64,000 nt of DNA from Corynebacterium lactis (GCF_900519355.1 NZ_ULHE01000003.1:62001-126000); one strand, 5' to 3'; shown: positions 46,947 to 58,748, counted from the stretch's first letter. Numbers and translations are program-made. The notes: generated by a model not told the origin, from the sequence alone.

Positions 46947-47819
46947 CTACGCCGACTGGTTCAGCGCGTAGTTCGCCGCAGCATCTCGAACATCGCGAAG
47001 ATACTGCTCAGACTGGTTATATGAGCGAACCGCCGAAGCCCACCCTTCCGGGGTGGCGAGGTCGCGGCCACCGCTGCACAACATTCTGGCGGTCGTCGCG
47101 GTCGCATCGTCGATGTTATTAGGGTCCGCAACCCCGTCCCCAGAAGCGTCCGTCGCAAAGCGAGCCCATGTCTCGGGGATGAACTGCATCGGGCCGACCG
47201 CCCTGTCGTACTCGGTGTCCCCGTCGAGGGCGCCATGGTCCGTGTCGCGCACCTCCGCGAACGCGCCCGTGCCGTTGAGGGAAGGCCCGATGATCGGGGG
47301 CCGGACGACGCCGTCAGGATCAATCCGCGAGGGGTTGAGCCAGTTGCCCGAGTAGGTACCGTGCCTCGTCTCGATCTGGCCGATTCCGGCCAGGGTATTC
47401 CAGGCCAGGTGGCACTCGGGATAGGACTCCGCCGCGATGAGGTAGGCGTTTCCGTACGCCCTCACCGCATCCTCCGAGATGCCGGTGGCCTGCGCGATCG
47501 GCTGCGCCCACTGATGCAGCTGGTCGGAGGTCCGGCCGGGGGCGTGAATGTCGACTAGCGGCGGGGCTGCCGCGGCGGCCGGCGGAACATGGTCCGGGAT
47601 GGGCTGCTTATTCAGCGAGGGAACAACCGGTCCCGCGATCATGCTCAGCGCACCGACCGTTCCGATGATGATGAGTACCGCCAGCGAGGTCAGCCCCAGG
47701 CAGCCACAACCGCGGGACTTCGCCTTCCGGCCATTTCCCCGCCCACGCGCTTGCCCACGGCCAGAAGCCCCGCGGGGTGCGGGGCGGGCGTACTCATCAA
47801 AAGGCGGATTCGCAGGCAT
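46947..47819 (-). CDS. Lytic transglycosylase-like cell wall protein (LpqU-like)
   Basis: 290 aa. Basic N-terminus, membrane anchor GLTSLAVLIIIGTVGALSMIAGPVV, Pro/Ala-rich linker, then an SLT-type muramidase domain with the catalytic Glu in LAGIGQIETRHGTYSG and AVGPMQFIPETWARFATD. It cleaves peptidoglycan glycan strands outside the membrane. Corresponds by position to Rv1022 (LpqU), but no lipobox is evident, so it is membrane-anchored here. Confidence 0.88.
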   Translation of the reverse strand: MPANPPFDEYARPAPRGASGRGQARGRGNGRKAKSRGCGCLGLTSLAVLIIIGTVGALSMIAGPVVPSLNKQPIPDHVPPAAAAAPPLVDIHAPGRTSDQLHQWAQPIAQATGISEDAVRAYGNAYLIAAESYPECHLAWNTLAGIGQIETRHGTYSGNWLNPSRIDPDGVVRPPIIGPSLNGTGAFAEVRDTDHGALDGDTEYDRAVGPMQFIPETWARFATDASGDGVADPNNIDDATATTARMLCSGGRDLATPEGWASAVRSYNQSEQYLRDVRDAAANYALNQSA

Positions 47820-47897
47820 GGGGAGATACTCTACGGCCCCAACGTGTTAAGAAGTCGAAGCCGATTTAAGTGTTTGCTGAAAAATTCGCTGAAAAAT

Positions 47898-48872
47898 TTA
47901 CTCGCTGACCGACTCTGGCCCCTGCTGTGCGAGGGCGTCGAGCTGCGCCAGGAAGGCGCGAGCCGCCTTGCGGGTACGCTCCTCCGCGCCGGAGGTAGTC
48001 TCCAGGCCGGGAGTCGGAACCAGGATTTCCACCGGAATCTCCGCATCGGAAAGCCCCAGGGCGCGGGCGCGGGAAATCGCCTGCTCAGCCAGCGCCAATG
48101 CCGGGAGCTGCTCCGACGGCTGCGAGCGAGGAGTCCTGCGCCCGGCGTTCCACAGCTTCTCCTGCTCGGCCTCGGACACCATCTGCCCCTCCTGCACGGA
48201 GCCATCGAAGAGGTAGGGCTGGCGGGCGCGCATCTTCAGGACGAAACCGGCGGCGACACCGTCGAAGTCGAAGTCCTCAGCGATTTCCGCGTGGAAAAGG
48301 ATCTGCAGGAGAAGGTCGGAGAGCTCGCTGCGAATGTCCCCGCCCTCATTGACCGCGTCGACGAACTCGTACGTCTCCTCAATCAGGTATGGCAGGAGGC
48401 TCTGATGAGTCTGCTTAGCCTCCCACTCGCCCATACTCCGCGCGGCGGCCATAACGTCGACGGCCTCCTCGACGTGGGGCAGCCGGGAGCGCGCCGGAAC
48501 AGGTTCCGCCTGGGCCGACTCTGACTGGGTCGGCTCCGCCTGTTCACTCTCCGGGGCGGACCCGGGAGTGGCCTCGGGCGTGACCTCAGTGCCCGCGGCA
48601 GCGTCAGGCACCGGAGTCGGCGTCGGGGCGTCGTCAAGCCCGACGGAGTAGACCTTCTCGCCCCGGTCGAGGCGGTCGAGGACCTCGTCGTTGTCCATAT
48701 CGGTGGTGACCAGCACCTCGGCGGTGGACACGGAGTGCCCGCCGGCATCGGCGATGGCCCAGCGCACGCGGATGGGGACCTCTTCGGTGTAGCTGACCTC
48801 ACCTGTCAGCAGGTTGGCGGCCTCCAGCGGAATTGCCGTTGGGAACCGGCCATCGAGCTTGATGACAGTCAT
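47898..48872 (-). CDS. mazG: Nucleoside triphosphate pyrophosphohydrolase MazG
   Basis: 324 aa. An N-terminal domain is followed by a disordered Pro/Glu/Ser linker (about residues 82-128), then the MazG helices with metal motif EETYEFVDAVNEGGD and ELSDLLLQI. It hydrolyses abnormal (d)NTPs. The start is only 7 nt after the mfd stop, so translation is coupled. Mycobacterial MazG is of similar length. Confidence 0.92.
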   Translation of the reverse strand: MTVIKLDGRFPTAIPLEAANLLTGEVSYTEEVPIRVRWAIADAGGHSVSTAEVLVTTDMDNDEVLDRLDRGEKVYSVGLDDAPTPTPVPDAAAGTEVTPEATPGSAPESEQAEPTQSESAQAEPVPARSRLPHVEEAVDVMAAARSMGEWEAKQTHQSLLPYLIEETYEFVDAVNEGGDIRSELSDLLLQILFHAEIAEDFDFDGVAAGFVLKMRARQPYLFDGSVQEGQMVSEAEQEKLWNAGRRTPRSQPSEQLPALALAEQAISRARALGLSDAEIPVEILVPTPGLETTSGAEERTRKAARAFLAQLDALAQQGPESVSE

Positions 48873-48879
48873 ACTTTCA

Positions 48880-51800
48880 CTAGTCCTTTCCGATGTGCGA
48901 GATATCCATCCGGGGGATGCCCGCCATTGACGTCAAGAAATCTGCGACCCACTGCACCAGCGCGACGTCTCGCACCGGCTTGGCCCGAAGCCCCTTGCCC
49001 TCCTTCGGCATACCGACGGACACCGTCCTGGTGGCCGCCCTATATGTCGACTGCGGGTAGAGGCGCTTCAGGCGTACTTGCTTGGAGTCAGCAAGTTCCA
49101 TAGGGGCTATCTTAATGTGCGCACCCATCGCTTGAACTTCATGCACGCCGAATTCGCGACAAATAATTCGAAGTCGCGAAATTACCGCCAGGCGCTCCAC
49201 CTCAATGGGTGGGGCACCGTAGCGGTCGACCAACTCCTCGAGCACAACGTCGATATCATCCAGCCCCTGCGCCGAGGCGAACTTGCGGTAGGCCTCCAGG
49301 CGCAGGCGTTCCGACGACACGTACTCGGCGGGAATGTTGGCGTCGACCGGAAGGTCAATGCGGACTTCCTTCGGCTCCTCCTCGCTGGCCTCCGGCGTGC
49401 CCCCATCCGCCACGGTCTTCAGCGCGGCGACGGCCTCGCCGACCAGCCGGACGTACATGTCGAATCCGACGCCAGCGATGTGGCCGGACTGCTCGGCGCC
49501 CAGGACGTTGCCGGCGCCGCGCATCTCCAGGTCTTTCATGGCTACGGCCATGCCCGCGCCGAGGTCGTTGTTCTGCGCGATGGTAGCCAGGCGGTCGTAG
49601 GAGGTCTCGGTCAGGGTGATGTCCGCCGGGTAGAGGAAGTAGGCGTAGGCGCGCTCACGAGAACGGCCGACGCGCCCGCGCAGCTGGTGGAGCTGCGACA
49701 GTCCCATGTGGTGGGCGTTTTCCACGATCAGGGTGTTGGCGTTGGCGATGTCCAGGCCCGTCTCGACGATGGTGGTACACACCAGGACGTCGTACTCGCG
49801 CTTCCAGAAACCGTCGACGGTGCGCTCTAGTTGTTCCTCGCCCATCTGTCCGTGGGCGACGCCAACGCGCGCCTCCGGCACCAGGTTGCGGACCCGCTGC
49901 GCGGCCTTGTCAATGGTCGCAACCTTATTGTGCAGGTAGAACACCTGGCCGTCGCGAAGCAGCTCGCGCCTGATGGCGGCGGCGATCTGCTTGTCGGACT
50001 GCGCGCCGACGTAGGTCAGGACGGGGTGACGGTCCTGCGGTGGGGTGAGGATCTGGCTCATCTCGCGGATGCCGGCAATCGACATCTCGAGGGTGCGCGG
50101 GATCGGGGTCGCCGACATGGTCAGCACGTCGACGTGGTGACGTAGGGCCTTGATGTGCTCCTTGTGTTCGACGCCGAAGCGCTGCTCCTCGTCGACGATG
50201 ACCAGGCCCAGCTCCTTCCACTGCACGCCGGTCTGCAGGAGGCGGTGGGTGCCGATAACGATGTCGACCTCGCCGTTTTTCAGCCCTTCCAGGACCTTCT
50301 TCGACTCCTTCGGGGAGGTAAAGCGCGACAGACCGCGGATGGTGACCGGGAAGCCCTCCATGCGCTGGGTAAAGGTGGCCAGGTGCTGCTGCGCCAGCAG
50401 CGTAGTCGGCACCAGCACCGCGACCTGGCGGCCGTCCTGCACGGCCTTAAACGCGGCACGCAGCGCGACCTCGGTCTTGCCGTATCCGACGTCGCCGATC
50501 AGGACGCGGTCCATCGGCACCGGCTTTTCCATGTCCGACTTGATCTCGTCGATGGCCTGGAGCTGATCCTCGGTCTCAGTGAAGGGGAAGTTGTCCTCCA
50601 TCTCCGTCTGCCAGGGCGTATCCGGCGCGAAGGCGTGGCCCGGCGAGGCCTGCCGCTCGGCGTAGAGCTTGACCAGCTCCTCCGCGATCTCGCGCACCGC
50701 GCCGCGGGCCTTGCGCTTAGTGGACTTCCAGTCCGAGCCGCCCATCTTCGACAGATGCGGCTTCTCCCCTCCGACGTAGCGGGAGAGCAGATCCAGACTC
50801 TCCATCGGGACGTAGAGCTGGTCGGCGGGACCGCCCCGCTTGCTCGGCGCGTACTCGAGCACGACGTACTCGCGCCGCGCTTGATCCTCACCGGTGCCAA
50901 TCGTGCGCTCAGTCAGCTTCACGAAACGCCCGATGCCGTGGGTGTCGTGGACGACGTAGTCGCCAGCTTTCAGCGCCAGCGGGTCGACGCGGCCGCGCCT
51001 CTTCACGGGCTTGCGGCGCCCGCCCAGCGCGCCGTCGGCGACGCGGTTGCCGGTGAGGTCCTCCTCCGTCACCAGGGTCAGGGCGCCGCCCGGGATGCGG
51101 GGGAAGACCAGGCCGCCGTGCAGCACGCCCTGGTAGACGGTCACGCGCCCCGGCTCCGGCTGCTCGGGGCCGGTCGCCACTCGGGTCGCAATCCCCGCCT
51201 CGCGGAACTTCTCCGCCTGACGACGCGCCCCCGCCGGCGTCGCCGCCACGTAGGCCGCGCGCTCGCCGCCGACCGTCGCGTCGCGCAGCTGCTTCATCAT
51301 GGCGCCGATGGCCTTCAGGTCGCCACGCGGGGCCGGGCCCGGCTCGAAGGTCAGAGGTAGGACGTCCCCCTCGTCGACGCCTGCCTCCAGCATGCCGGGC
51401 GGCGAGATGCTCCAGGACGGGGACATGTCGATGCTGGCCAGGCTGCGGTAGGCGCTGGGCTCCAGGCCGTCCGTCGCGATCGGGGCCGAGCCGCCCATCG
51501 CCGCGGTCTCCCAGGCAGCCGCCATGAACTCCTCGCCGGCGCTGATCAGGTCGGCCGCGCGGGAGCGGATCCGCTCCGGGCTACACATCAGCGTGTGGGC
51601 GCCCTCCGGCATCATCTCGGTCAGCATCCTCATCGGATGCTTCGTCAGCAGCGGAATCAGGGCCTCCATGCCATCGACCCACTGCCCGTCGGAAATCCGG
51701 GTCAGCATCTCCTGGACCTGCCCGGTGCGCGTCGCCGCCAGCTCTTCCGCGGCGGCCTTGACCTCGTCGTCGATAAGCAGGGCACGGCAGGGGTAGACGT

Positions 51801-52488
51801 CGAGAGAATCGATCTCGACCTCGGCGATGGTGCGCTGGTCCCCGACGGAGAAGGCGCGAATGTCGGTGACCTCGTCGCCCCAGAGCTCGATGCGCACGGG
51901 CAGTTCCGCGTTGGCGGCGAAGACGTCGACGATGCCGCCTCGCACCGCGAACTGGCCGCGACGCCCCACCATGTCCACGTGCGAGTAGCCGTGGTGAACC
52001 AGGCGCTCGACGAGGTCCTCGCAATCGGCGTCGCGACGAATCTCGATGGGGCCCGCGGCGGCGTCGGACCGGTCGTCCACGATGGGCTGCACCAGCGAGC
52101 GCACGGCCGCCACCAGTACCGTCACCTTCCCGTCGGAGACCTCTCGCAGCGCTTTACGACGGCGCGCCACCGTGTCCACGGCGGGTGAGAGTTTCTCGTG
52201 CGGCAGGGTTTCCCAGGAGGGGAACATCGCGACCCGGTCGCCGATCATGGAGGAGACCTCGGCGGTGAGATCCTCCGCCTCACGGCCGGTCGCGGTGACG
52301 ACCAGCACCGGAGTCTTGGTGGACAGCGCGTGAATGAGGTGCGAGCGCACCGAGTCCACGCCGGACAGCGCAAGGCCGTCCTCCCCCACGCGCCCCAGCA
52401 CGCCGACGAACTGAGGATCAGTTGTTATCAGCCCCGCCAGCCCGGATAGCGGGTGGACCTGGGTGGCGGTGCGAGGCGAAGTTGGCAT
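48880..52488 (-). CDS. mfd: Transcription-repair coupling factor
   Basis: About 1202 aa. UvrB-like N-terminal part ([14 protein letters not shown]), RNA polymerase-interacting domain ([17 protein letters not shown]), Walker A in [20 protein letters not shown] box in [14 protein letters not shown] and the translocation motif [14 protein letters not shown]. It removes stalled RNA polymerase and recruits UvrA. ATG 52488 is preferred: TATATT lies 7 nt upstream, and the TTG three codons earlier falls in that spacer. Confidence 0.97.
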   Translation of the reverse strand: MPTSPRTATQVHPLSGLAGLITTDPQFVGVLGRVGEDGLALSGVDSVRSHLIHALSTKTPVLVVTATGREAEDLTAEVSSMIGDRVAMFPSWETLPHEKLSPAVDTVARRRKALREVSDGKVTVLVAAVRSLVQPIVDDRSDAAAGPIEIRRDADCEDLVERLVHHGYSHVDMVGRRGQFAVRGGIVDVFAANAELPVRIELWGDEVTDIRAFSVGDQRTIAEVEIDSLDVYPCRALLIDDEVKAAAEELAATRTGQVQEMLTRISDGQWVDGMEALIPLLTKHPMRMLTEMMPEGAHTLMCSPERIRSRAADLISAGEEFMAAAWETAAMGGSAPIATDGLEPSAYRSLASIDMSPSWSISPPGMLEAGVDEGDVLPLTFEPGPAPRGDLKAIGAMMKQLRDATVGGERAAYVAATPAGARRQAEKFREAGIATRVATGPEQPEPGRVTVYQGVLHGGLVFPRIPGGALTLVTEEDLTGNRVADGALGGRRKPVKRRGRVDPLALKAGDYVVHDTHGIGRFVKLTERTIGTGEDQARREYVVLEYAPSKRGGPADQLYVPMESLDLLSRYVGGEKPHLSKMGGSDWKSTKRKARGAVREIAEELVKLYAERQASPGHAFAPDTPWQTEMEDNFPFTETEDQLQAIDEIKSDMEKPVPMDRVLIGDVGYGKTEVALRAAFKAVQDGRQVAVLVPTTLLAQQHLATFTQRMEGFPVTIRGLSRFTSPKESKKVLEGLKNGEVDIVIGTHRLLQTGVQWKELGLVIVDEEQRFGVEHKEHIKALRHHVDVLTMSATPIPRTLEMSIAGIREMSQILTPPQDRHPVLTYVGAQSDKQIAAAIRRELLRDGQVFYLHNKVATIDKAAQRVRNLVPEARVGVAHGQMGEEQLERTVDGFWKREYDVLVCTTIVETGLDIANANTLIVENAHHMGLSQLHQLRGRVGRSRERAYAYFLYPADITLTETSYDRLATIAQNNDLGAGMAVAMKDLEMRGAGNVLGAEQSGHIAGVGFDMYVRLVGEAVAALKTVADGGTPEASEEEPKEVRIDLPVDANIPAEYVSSERLRLEAYRKFASAQGLDDIDVVLEELVDRYGAPPIEVERLAVISRLRIICREFGVHEVQAMGAHIKIAPMELADSKQVRLKRLYPQSTYRAATRTVSVGMPKEGKGLRAKPVRDVALVQWVADFLTSMAGIPRMDISHIGKD

Positions 52489-52543
52489 ACCCCTCAATAT
52501 AACTGAGGCTCAAAATAACTGAGGCCCTTAAAAAAGCGCTCTC

Positions 52544-53230
52544 TTACTCGACTTCTGCCGTGGGGTCAGCTTCCGCCCCGGCGCCAAACGTCGCGCCCTG
52601 CTCCGCGACGGCCGCCTCCGCCCTACCCCTTAGTATCGGCGCGGACTCCATTCCGGCGAGGCCGTTCCAGCACAGGTTCACGATGTGGGCCGCGACGGTT
52701 TCCTTATCCGGGCTGCGCTTCTCCAGCCACCAGCGCGCCGTCTGCGACACCATGCCGACCAGACAATTTCCGTAGAGGACCGCCATAGAGGGATCGAATC
52801 CGGCGCGCACGAAGGCGTCGGCAAGAATCGGGGTGACCGACTCCGTGGCGTTATTCAGTAGGGTCTCGTAACCGCCCGCGGTGCCGGGGTCGCGGGAGAT
52901 GATGGAGAAGCCCTCTGGGTTCGTCTCGACGTACGTGAGCAGCGCCAGCACGGCCTGCTCGATGCGGTAGCGGGAGCGTCCCAGGGATAATGCTTCGCGG
53001 ATCGTCGAGTCGAGAACCGCCATTTCGTGCTGCACGACGGTCTCGTAGAGGCGCTCCTTGGTTCCGAAATGCTCGTAGACGACCGGCTTGGATACGCCTG
53101 CTGCAGCGGCAATTTCCTCCATCGAGGCGGCATCCGGCCCCTTCGCGGCGAAAATGGCGCGGCTGACCTCAATCAGCTGTGCCCTGCGCTGTGGTCCGGT
53201 CATGCGTCGTCGCGGAGAATTGGCTGCCAT
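52544..53230 (-). CDS. TetR-family regulator beside mfd
   Basis: 228 aa. HTH in SMEEIAAAAGVSKPVVYEHFGTKERLYETVV. C-terminal ligand domain with a conserved WWLEKRSPDKETVAAHIV. By position it corresponds to Rv1019. Target and ligand unknown. No clear operator was seen. Confidence 0.88.
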   Translation of the reverse strand: MAANSPRRRMTGPQRRAQLIEVSRAIFAAKGPDAASMEEIAAAAGVSKPVVYEHFGTKERLYETVVQHEMAVLDSTIREALSLGRSRYRIEQAVLALLTYVETNPEGFSIISRDPGTAGGYETLLNNATESVTPILADAFVRAGFDPSMAVLYGNCLVGMVSQTARWWLEKRSPDKETVAAHIVNLCWNGLAGMESAPILRGRAEAAVAEQGATFGAGAEADPTAEVE

Positions 53231-53307
53231 GCTTTTTAGATTAGTGGCTAAAGACTTGCTATCGTGTACCCAGGCGGAGCGAGCACAAATCGTGGCTATT
53301 CCGCCGG

Positions 53308-53378
53308 TCTCCTATGGTGTAATGGCAACACTCCGGTTTTTGGTACCGGCATTCTAGGTTCGAGTCCTGGTGGGAGAG
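53308..53378 (+). tRNA. tRNA-Gln(UUG)
   Basis: Acceptor TCTCCTA/TGGGAGA, anticodon stem CCGGT/ACCGG with loop TTTTGGT (anticodon UUG), T-arm CTAGG-TTCGAGT-CCTGG. Encoded CCA follows at 53379-53381. tRNA-Gln next to glmU is conserved in mycobacteria. Confidence 0.93.
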
Positions 53379-53471
53379 CCAACGGGGGGCCTATCCCCGA
53401 TTTTCGCCCCGCCGTGACCGTGATACACACGACGTCTAACACCCGATACGCGATCGAGGAGTAGCAAGTAC

Positions 53472-54968
53472 ATGTCAAACGGTTCGGCCACCGCTGTGGT
53501 CATTCTGGCCGCAGGCCAGGGCACCCGCATGAAGTCGGATACGCCGAAGATGCTGCACGCCATCGGCGGGCGCACCATGCTGGAGCACGCCCTCTACGCG
53601 GCCGCGGGCATTGACCCGGAGCAGATTGCGGTCGTCGTTGGCCACCAGAAGGACAAGGTCATCGAGGCTGTCCAGGAATGGGTCGGCAAGACCGGGCGCT
53701 CCGGCGTCACTATCGCTCACCAGGCCGAACAGAAGGGCACCGGGCACGCCGTCCAGTGCGCCCTGGACGACGAGGCACTGAAGGACTTCGAGGGCACAAT
53801 CCTGGTCACGACCTCCGACGTCCCGCTGCTCGACTCCGCAGCACTGTCCGCCCTTCTTGCGGAGCACAACCGCAAGCCCCGAGCCGCCGTGACCGTGCTC
53901 ACCTCCACCGCGGATAACCCGCACGGCTACGGACGCATCGTCCGCAACGCCGACGGCGAGGTCCTGCGCATCGTCGAGGAAAAGGACGCCACCGCCGACG
54001 AGCGCGCGATCACCGAGGTCAACTCCGGCGTCTACGCCTTCGACGCCACGACCCTGGCCAGCGCCCTGTCCCAGCTGGATACCAACAACGCGCAGGGCGA
54101 GCTGTACCTGACCGACGTCATCGGCATCGCCCGCGAGGCCGACCGCTCCGTCCGCGGCCACCGGCTTGCCGACGCCACCGTGGTCGCCGGCGTCAACGAC
54201 CGCGTGCAGCTCGCAAATCTGGGTCGCGAACTCAACCGCCGCCTGTGCGAGGCGGCCATGCGCGGCGGCGCGACCATCGTCGACCCGGCCACCACCTGGA
54301 TCGACGTCGACGTCCAGATTGGCCGAGACGTCACCATCCTGCCGGGCACGCAGCTCCACGGCACGACCGTCATCGGCGACGGCGCCACCGTCGGCCCGGA
54401 TACGACGCTGACCAACATGACCGTCGGCAAGCGTGCGAGCGTGGTGCGCACCCACGGATTCGATTCGGAGATCGGCGAGGAGGCCAACGTCGGCCCCTTC
54501 ACCTACATCCGCCCCGGCACGAAGCTGGGCGCGCAGGCGAAGCTGGGCGGCTTCGTGGAGGCGAAGAACGCGCAGATTGGCACGGGTTCGAAGGTGCCGC
54601 ACCTGACCTACGTCGGCGATGCGGAAATCGGCGAGCACTCCAACATTGGAGCTTCGAGCGTCTTCGTCAACTACGACGGAGTCAACAAGCACCGCACCGT
54701 TATCGGCAGCCACGTGCGCACCGGATCGGACACCATGTTCATCGCTCCGGTGACCGTGGGTGATGGAGCGTACTCGGGTGCGGGTACTGTTATTAAGGAT
54801 GACGTTCCTCCGGGGGCGCTCGCGGTCAGCGGTGGTCGCCAGCGCAATATCGACGGATGGGTTGCCCGCAAGCGTCCCGGCACTGCTGCTGCCGAGGCCG
54901 CCCAGGCCGCCCAGGCCGCCCAGGCAGCGGAGAACGCCAGCAACACCAAGGAAGACCAGGAAGGCTAG
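53472..54968 (+). CDS. glmU: Bifunctional GlmU (uridyltransferase / GlcN-1-P acetyltransferase)
   Basis: 498 aa. N-terminal pyrophosphorylase loop [15 protein letters not shown], then the left-handed beta-helix with [20 protein letters not shown] and the acetyl site SSVFVNYDG. It makes UDP-GlcNAc for peptidoglycan and mycothiol. The C-terminus carries [11 protein letters not shown], from near-perfect 9-bp repeats at about 54896-54925. Two 11-bp words occur, encoding RLADA (54164) and TVGKR (54422). Confidence 0.97.
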   Translation: MSNGSATAVVILAAGQGTRMKSDTPKMLHAIGGRTMLEHALYAAAGIDPEQIAVVVGHQKDKVIEAVQEWVGKTGRSGVTIAHQAEQKGTGHAVQCALDDEALKDFEGTILVTTSDVPLLDSAALSALLAEHNRKPRAAVTVLTSTADNPHGYGRIVRNADGEVLRIVEEKDATADERAITEVNSGVYAFDATTLASALSQLDTNNAQGELYLTDVIGIAREADRSVRGHRLADATVVAGVNDRVQLANLGRELNRRLCEAAMRGGATIVDPATTWIDVDVQIGRDVTILPGTQLHGTTVIGDGATVGPDTTLTNMTVGKRASVVRTHGFDSEIGEEANVGPFTYIRPGTKLGAQAKLGGFVEAKNAQIGTGSKVPHLTYVGDAEIGEHSNIGASSVFVNYDGVNKHRTVIGSHVRTGSDTMFIAPVTVGDGAYSGAGTVIKDDVPPGALAVSGGRQRNIDGWVARKRPGTAAAEAAQAAQAAQAAENASNTKEDQEG

Positions 54969-54975
54969 ACGGCAG

Positions 54976-55953
54976 ATGACCGGCCAGTGGATCGATAACC
55001 AAAAGAACCTCATGCTCTTCTCCGGAAGGGCTCACCCGGAACTGGGCGAGGCCGTCGCGAAGGAGCTGGGCATTGAGCTCACCCCGATGACGGCGCGCGA
55101 CTTCGCCAACGGCGAAATCTTCGTCCGCTACGAGGAGTCGGTCCGCGGCTCCGACGCCTTTGTTTTGCAGGCGCACCCGGCCCCGCTGAACAAGTGGCTC
55201 GTCGAGCAGCTCATCATGATTGACGCGCTCAAGCGTGGTTCCGCGAAGCGCATCACCGCCATCCTGCCGTTCTTCCCCTACGCCCGCCAGGATAAGAAGC
55301 ACCGCGGCCGCGAGCCGATCTCCGCTCGCCTGGTCGCAGACCTGCTGCTGACGGCCGGTGCCGACCGCATCGTCTCGGTCGACCTGCACACCGACCAGAT
55401 CCAGGGCTTCTTCGACGGCCCGGTCGATCACATGCATGCCATGCCGATCCTGACGGACTACATCAAGTCCAAGTACCCGATGGAGAACCTGTGCGTGGTC
55501 TCCCCCGACGCGGGCCGAGTCAAGTCCGCTGAGAAGTGGGCGAACATCCTGGGCGACGCCCCGATGGCCTTCGTCCACAAGACCCGCAGTGTCGACGTCG
55601 CTAACCAGGTCGTCGCGAACCGCGTCGTCGGCGAGGTCGAGGGCAAGGACTGCATCCTCATCGACGACATGATTGACACCGGCGGAACCATCGCCGGCGC
55701 CGTCGGCGTGCTGAAGGATGCGGGCGCGAAGTCCGTCGTCATCGCCTGCACCCACGGCGTGTTCTCCGACCCGGCCCGCGAGCGCCTGAGCGCCTGCGGC
55801 GCCGAGGAAGTCATCACGACCGATACCCTGCCGCAGTCCACCGCGGGCTGGGACAACCTCACCGTGCTCCCGATTGCCCCGCTGCTGGCCAAGACGATCC
55901 ACGAGATCTTCGAAAACGGCTCGGTGACCACCCTCTTCGAGGGTCAGGCCTAG
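54976..55953 (+). CDS. prs: Ribose-phosphate diphosphokinase (PRPP synthetase)
   Basis: 325 aa from ATG 54976, 7 nt after the glmU stop. Motifs: FPYARQDKKHRGREPIS, SVDLHTDQIQGFF and the PRPP loop IDDMIDTGGTI. It supplies PRPP for nucleotides, His, Trp and decaprenylphosphoryl-arabinose. Co-transcribed with glmU and followed by a strong terminator. Confidence 0.97.
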   Translation: MTGQWIDNQKNLMLFSGRAHPELGEAVAKELGIELTPMTARDFANGEIFVRYEESVRGSDAFVLQAHPAPLNKWLVEQLIMIDALKRGSAKRITAILPFFPYARQDKKHRGREPISARLVADLLLTAGADRIVSVDLHTDQIQGFFDGPVDHMHAMPILTDYIKSKYPMENLCVVSPDAGRVKSAEKWANILGDAPMAFVHKTRSVDVANQVVANRVVGEVEGKDCILIDDMIDTGGTIAGAVGVLKDAGAKSVVIACTHGVFSDPARERLSACGAEEVITTDTLPQSTAGWDNLTVLPIAPLLAKTIHEIFENGSVTTLFEGQA

Positions 55954-55991
55954 GCGTTCCGGGAATCGGAGGAGTCAGACTTCGACGTTAA

Positions 55992-56032
55992 AGATCCCTC
56001 ACCCCGCCACTTTGTGGGGTGAGGGATCTTTT
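55992..56032 (+). terminator. Intrinsic terminator after prs
   Basis: Perfect 14-bp stem AGATCCCTCACCCC/GGGGTGAGGGATCT followed by TTTT. The catabolic cluster begins immediately beyond it. Confidence 0.93.
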
Positions 56033-56039
56033 ATGCCCG

Positions 56040-57410
56040 CTAGATGGTAATTGGCTCCGAGGCACTGGATCCTCTGGCCTGCCTTGCGATGCGGTAGAGG
56101 TTGTACTCCCACTCCTTCAGCTCTGCCGGCATCTCTCCCTTCTCCGGGTTCCGGAGGTACTCACGGCGCTCGGCGTCGTAGCCCCACAGCCAGTCGACGT
56201 ACTTGAACCAGCCGGACTCCGCCTGGCGAAATACCTCGTTGCGGATCAGTCGGGCGAGCCCGTCGACGTGCCAGAGCTCGCCCCAGAAGCGTCCCGTGGA
56301 CTGGATGCGCTTGCAGCGTGGAGCGCGCTCGGCCGACACTTCCTCCAACACGTCCTTCCAGACGAGCTGGCCCCCCTCGGCGGCCTCGGAGGCAAACAGG
56401 GCCAGGCATTCCGCGTCTTCCATCGCCATCACCGCGCCCGAGGCCAGGTACTGTAGCGGCGGGTGGGCGGCGTCTCCCATGAGGATGATGCGGTCGCTGA
56501 CCACCCAGTTGTCGATCGGGTCGCGGTCGGACATCTGCCACCAGGTGTCCAGCCACATCTGGTCCAGGCGCCCCTGGATGAACTCATTGGTGTGGCCGTA
56601 GGCCTCGCGGAACTCGTCGTTGTTGCCCCAGTCTTCCGGAACCTCGGTGCCGTCGGTAAGCGCGCGCAGGTAGCGCGGCGACTGGAACACGGCGACCTGG
56701 TTGAGCAGCTCACCGCCGCGCAGCGGGTACTGGATGAAGTGACAGCGCGGGCCGATGTAGCCGACGACGTCCTTCAACTCGCTCATCTCCGGATCAGTCG
56801 GCAGGTCGGAGGTGCCGCGGTAGGCGACGTAGGCCGACGGGACTGCCTCGTCGGTGACCAGGTGCTTGCGGAACACGGAGTGGATGCCGTCGAAGGCGAC
56901 CAAGAGATCGGCGGAGTCGTGCGTGATCTCGCCGGTGTCGACGTTTTTCAGCTCCGCCACCACGCGGTCCGGCTCGGTGTCGGCGCCCAGCACCTTCGTA
57001 CCGTTGACCAGCTTTGTACCGGCCTCGCGGGCGGCCTCGATGAGGAGGCTAAGCAGGTCGGAGCGGTGGATGACCAGGTAATTACTGCCGTAGTGCTCCT
57101 CGAACTCCTCGTCGAAGTTCATGGTGAGGATCGGCTCGCGGGTGATCGCGTCGCGGAATTGCATGCGCTCGGGCAGGTAGCCCAGCTCCAGTGCGCGCTC
57201 CTTCAGTCCCCACTTCTGCAGCATCTTCACGCCGTGCGGGCCGATCTGTAGGCCGGCACCGACCTCCTTAAACTCGCGGCTGCGCTCGTAGAGGGTCACA
57301 TCCGCGCCACGCAGCGACAGCGCGAGGGCGCCCGCGGCACCGCCAATTCCGCCGCCGGCAATGATGACCTTCTGGCCCGCGAGGTTGCGATCAATGTTCT
57401 GTGCGTTCAT
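56040..57410 (-). CDS. 3-hydroxybenzoate 6-monooxygenase
   Basis: 456 aa FAD monooxygenase from ATG 57410 (SD AAAGGAA). FAD motif [18 protein letters not shown] segment [15 protein letters not shown] and the [15 protein letters not shown] motif. Close in form to C. glutamicum and Klebsiella 3-hydroxybenzoate 6-hydroxylases, which convert 3-hydroxybenzoate to gentisate with NADH. It lies downstream of the transporter gene and opposite the ring-cleavage genes. Confidence 0.9.
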   Translation of the reverse strand: MNAQNIDRNLAGQKVIIAGGGIGGAAGALALSLRGADVTLYERSREFKEVGAGLQIGPHGVKMLQKWGLKERALELGYLPERMQFRDAITREPILTMNFDEEFEEHYGSNYLVIHRSDLLSLLIEAAREAGTKLVNGTKVLGADTEPDRVVAELKNVDTGEITHDSADLLVAFDGIHSVFRKHLVTDEAVPSAYVAYRGTSDLPTDPEMSELKDVVGYIGPRCHFIQYPLRGGELLNQVAVFQSPRYLRALTDGTEVPEDWGNNDEFREAYGHTNEFIQGRLDQMWLDTWWQMSDRDPIDNWVVSDRIILMGDAAHPPLQYLASGAVMAMEDAECLALFASEAAEGGQLVWKDVLEEVSAERAPRCKRIQSTGRFWGELWHVDGLARLIRNEVFRQAESGWFKYVDWLWGYDAERREYLRNPEKGEMPAELKEWEYNLYRIARQARGSSASEPITI

Positions 57411-57444
57411 GGGGAATTCCTTTTCTGTACGATTTTGCAGCGAA

Positions 57445-58719
57445 TTAGCGGCGGGTCGTCCGGGACTTGGCGGCCAGGACAACCAGCGAGACTGCGGAGA
57501 GCAGCGCGGAGACGGCGAAGAGCAGGTAGTTGGAGGCCACGCCCAGGTCCCAGCTGAGCAAAAGCCCAGCCAGCTGTGGTGCGAGCACGGCTCCGATGCG
57601 CCCAACTCCGAGGGCCCAGCCGAGTGCGGTTCCGCGCAGCTCGGAGGGGTAGAACGTGGCGATGGCGGCAATAATCAGAATCTGAGTGCCGTGCGTGCCG
57701 ACGCCCGCCAGGACGAGGATGAGGTACACCGCCGCGACCGGCGGGCCCGCAAGCAGCCCCAGCAGCGCGACTCCGGCCAAGCCGGCGGCGACAACACCCG
57801 AGCGCAGCGGCCCGAAGCGGTCACCCGCCCAGGCCGTCACGACGGACCCGAGCACCGCGCCGAGATTCAGGGCCAGCGTGAAGTTCAGCGCCTTGCCAAA
57901 GTCATAGCCCGCGGTCTGCATCAGCTTCGGCAGCCACGTTCCCAGCCCGTACCAGGCCAGCAGGGTCACAAATGTCGCCAGCGCAAACCACACGGACACC
58001 GCGCGGTAGTTGCCACCGAGCAGTTCCTTGAATCCAGGCTGGTGCCGCTGGGCCGCTTGGTCTGCAGGCCGCGGCCGCTTGAGCTCGCCTGCCGACGGCA
58101 GGAGCCGGATTGCCAGCGGAATGCCGATGATGAGCGGGACGATCGCGAAGAGGAACATCGCCCTCCAGCCCCACTCCGGGTGCAGCGGCAGCACGAACTG
58201 CGCCAGCACAGCGGCGATGGAGCCGCCCAGCGGGACTCCGGACATCATGACGGTCGCCCACGCCGAGAGGGTGCGGCGCGGGACCAGCTCCGAGGTCATG
58301 GCGTTGACCGATGGCACGAGTCCGCCCAGCCCGATGCCCGCTAGCAGACGGAACAGGCCGAACAGCCATGGGTTCGGGGCGAAGGCACACAGCAGGGTGA
58401 ACAGCGACAGCACCAGAACGGAAGCCAGGACCGCGAACTTGCGCCCCCTACTGTCGGAGACCCGGCCGATGAAGACCGCTCCGATGATCATCCCCAGGAA
58501 CGCGGTGGACCCGACGGTTCCCGCCTGTGCGGGGGTCAGGCCCCACTCGGACATGAGGGCACCTTGGACGGTTCCGTAGACGATGAGGTCGTAGCCGTCG
58601 AATACGACGAAGAACCAGCCGAGGAGTACAGCCGCGAGATTGCGTCCGCTCACTCCGAGGATTGCCGGTCCGCGGGAGGCGCCGGTGGCGCTGGGCGCTT
58701 GGGTTTCAACTCGTGTCAT
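57445..58719 (-). CDS. genK: Aromatic acid:H+ symporter (AAHS family MFS), GenK-like
   Basis: 424 aa, twelve membrane segments. AAHS hallmark [20 protein letters not shown] in TM1 and [14 protein letters not shown] between TM2 and TM3. Family members import benzoate-type acids. Position in a gentisate cluster matches GenK of C. glutamicum, which imports gentisate and 3-hydroxybenzoate. First gene of an operon with the 3-hydroxybenzoate hydroxylase; divergent from the IclR regulator. Confidence 0.9.
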   Translation of the reverse strand: MTRVETQAPSATGASRGPAILGVSGRNLAAVLLGWFFVVFDGYDLIVYGTVQGALMSEWGLTPAQAGTVGSTAFLGMIIGAVFIGRVSDSRGRKFAVLASVLVLSLFTLLCAFAPNPWLFGLFRLLAGIGLGGLVPSVNAMTSELVPRRTLSAWATVMMSGVPLGGSIAAVLAQFVLPLHPEWGWRAMFLFAIVPLIIGIPLAIRLLPSAGELKRPRPADQAAQRHQPGFKELLGGNYRAVSVWFALATFVTLLAWYGLGTWLPKLMQTAGYDFGKALNFTLALNLGAVLGSVVTAWAGDRFGPLRSGVVAAGLAGVALLGLLAGPPVAAVYLILVLAGVGTHGTQILIIAAIATFYPSELRGTALGWALGVGRIGAVLAPQLAGLLLSWDLGVASNYLLFAVSALLSAVSLVVLAAKSRTTRR

Positions 58720-58734
58720 AGCCCAATCATCGAA

Positions 58735-58748
58735 GTGACCCAGGTTAC
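58735..58748. promoter_or_regulatory. GlxR-like box between genK and the IclR gene
   Basis: GTGACCCAGGTTAC matches GTGA-N6-TCAC with one change. In C. glutamicum the gen genes are under GlxR as well as GenR control. An ATTCC-N7-AGAAA sequence at 58759-58775 is a degraded GenR-type site in the same 64-bp gap. Confidence 0.4.
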
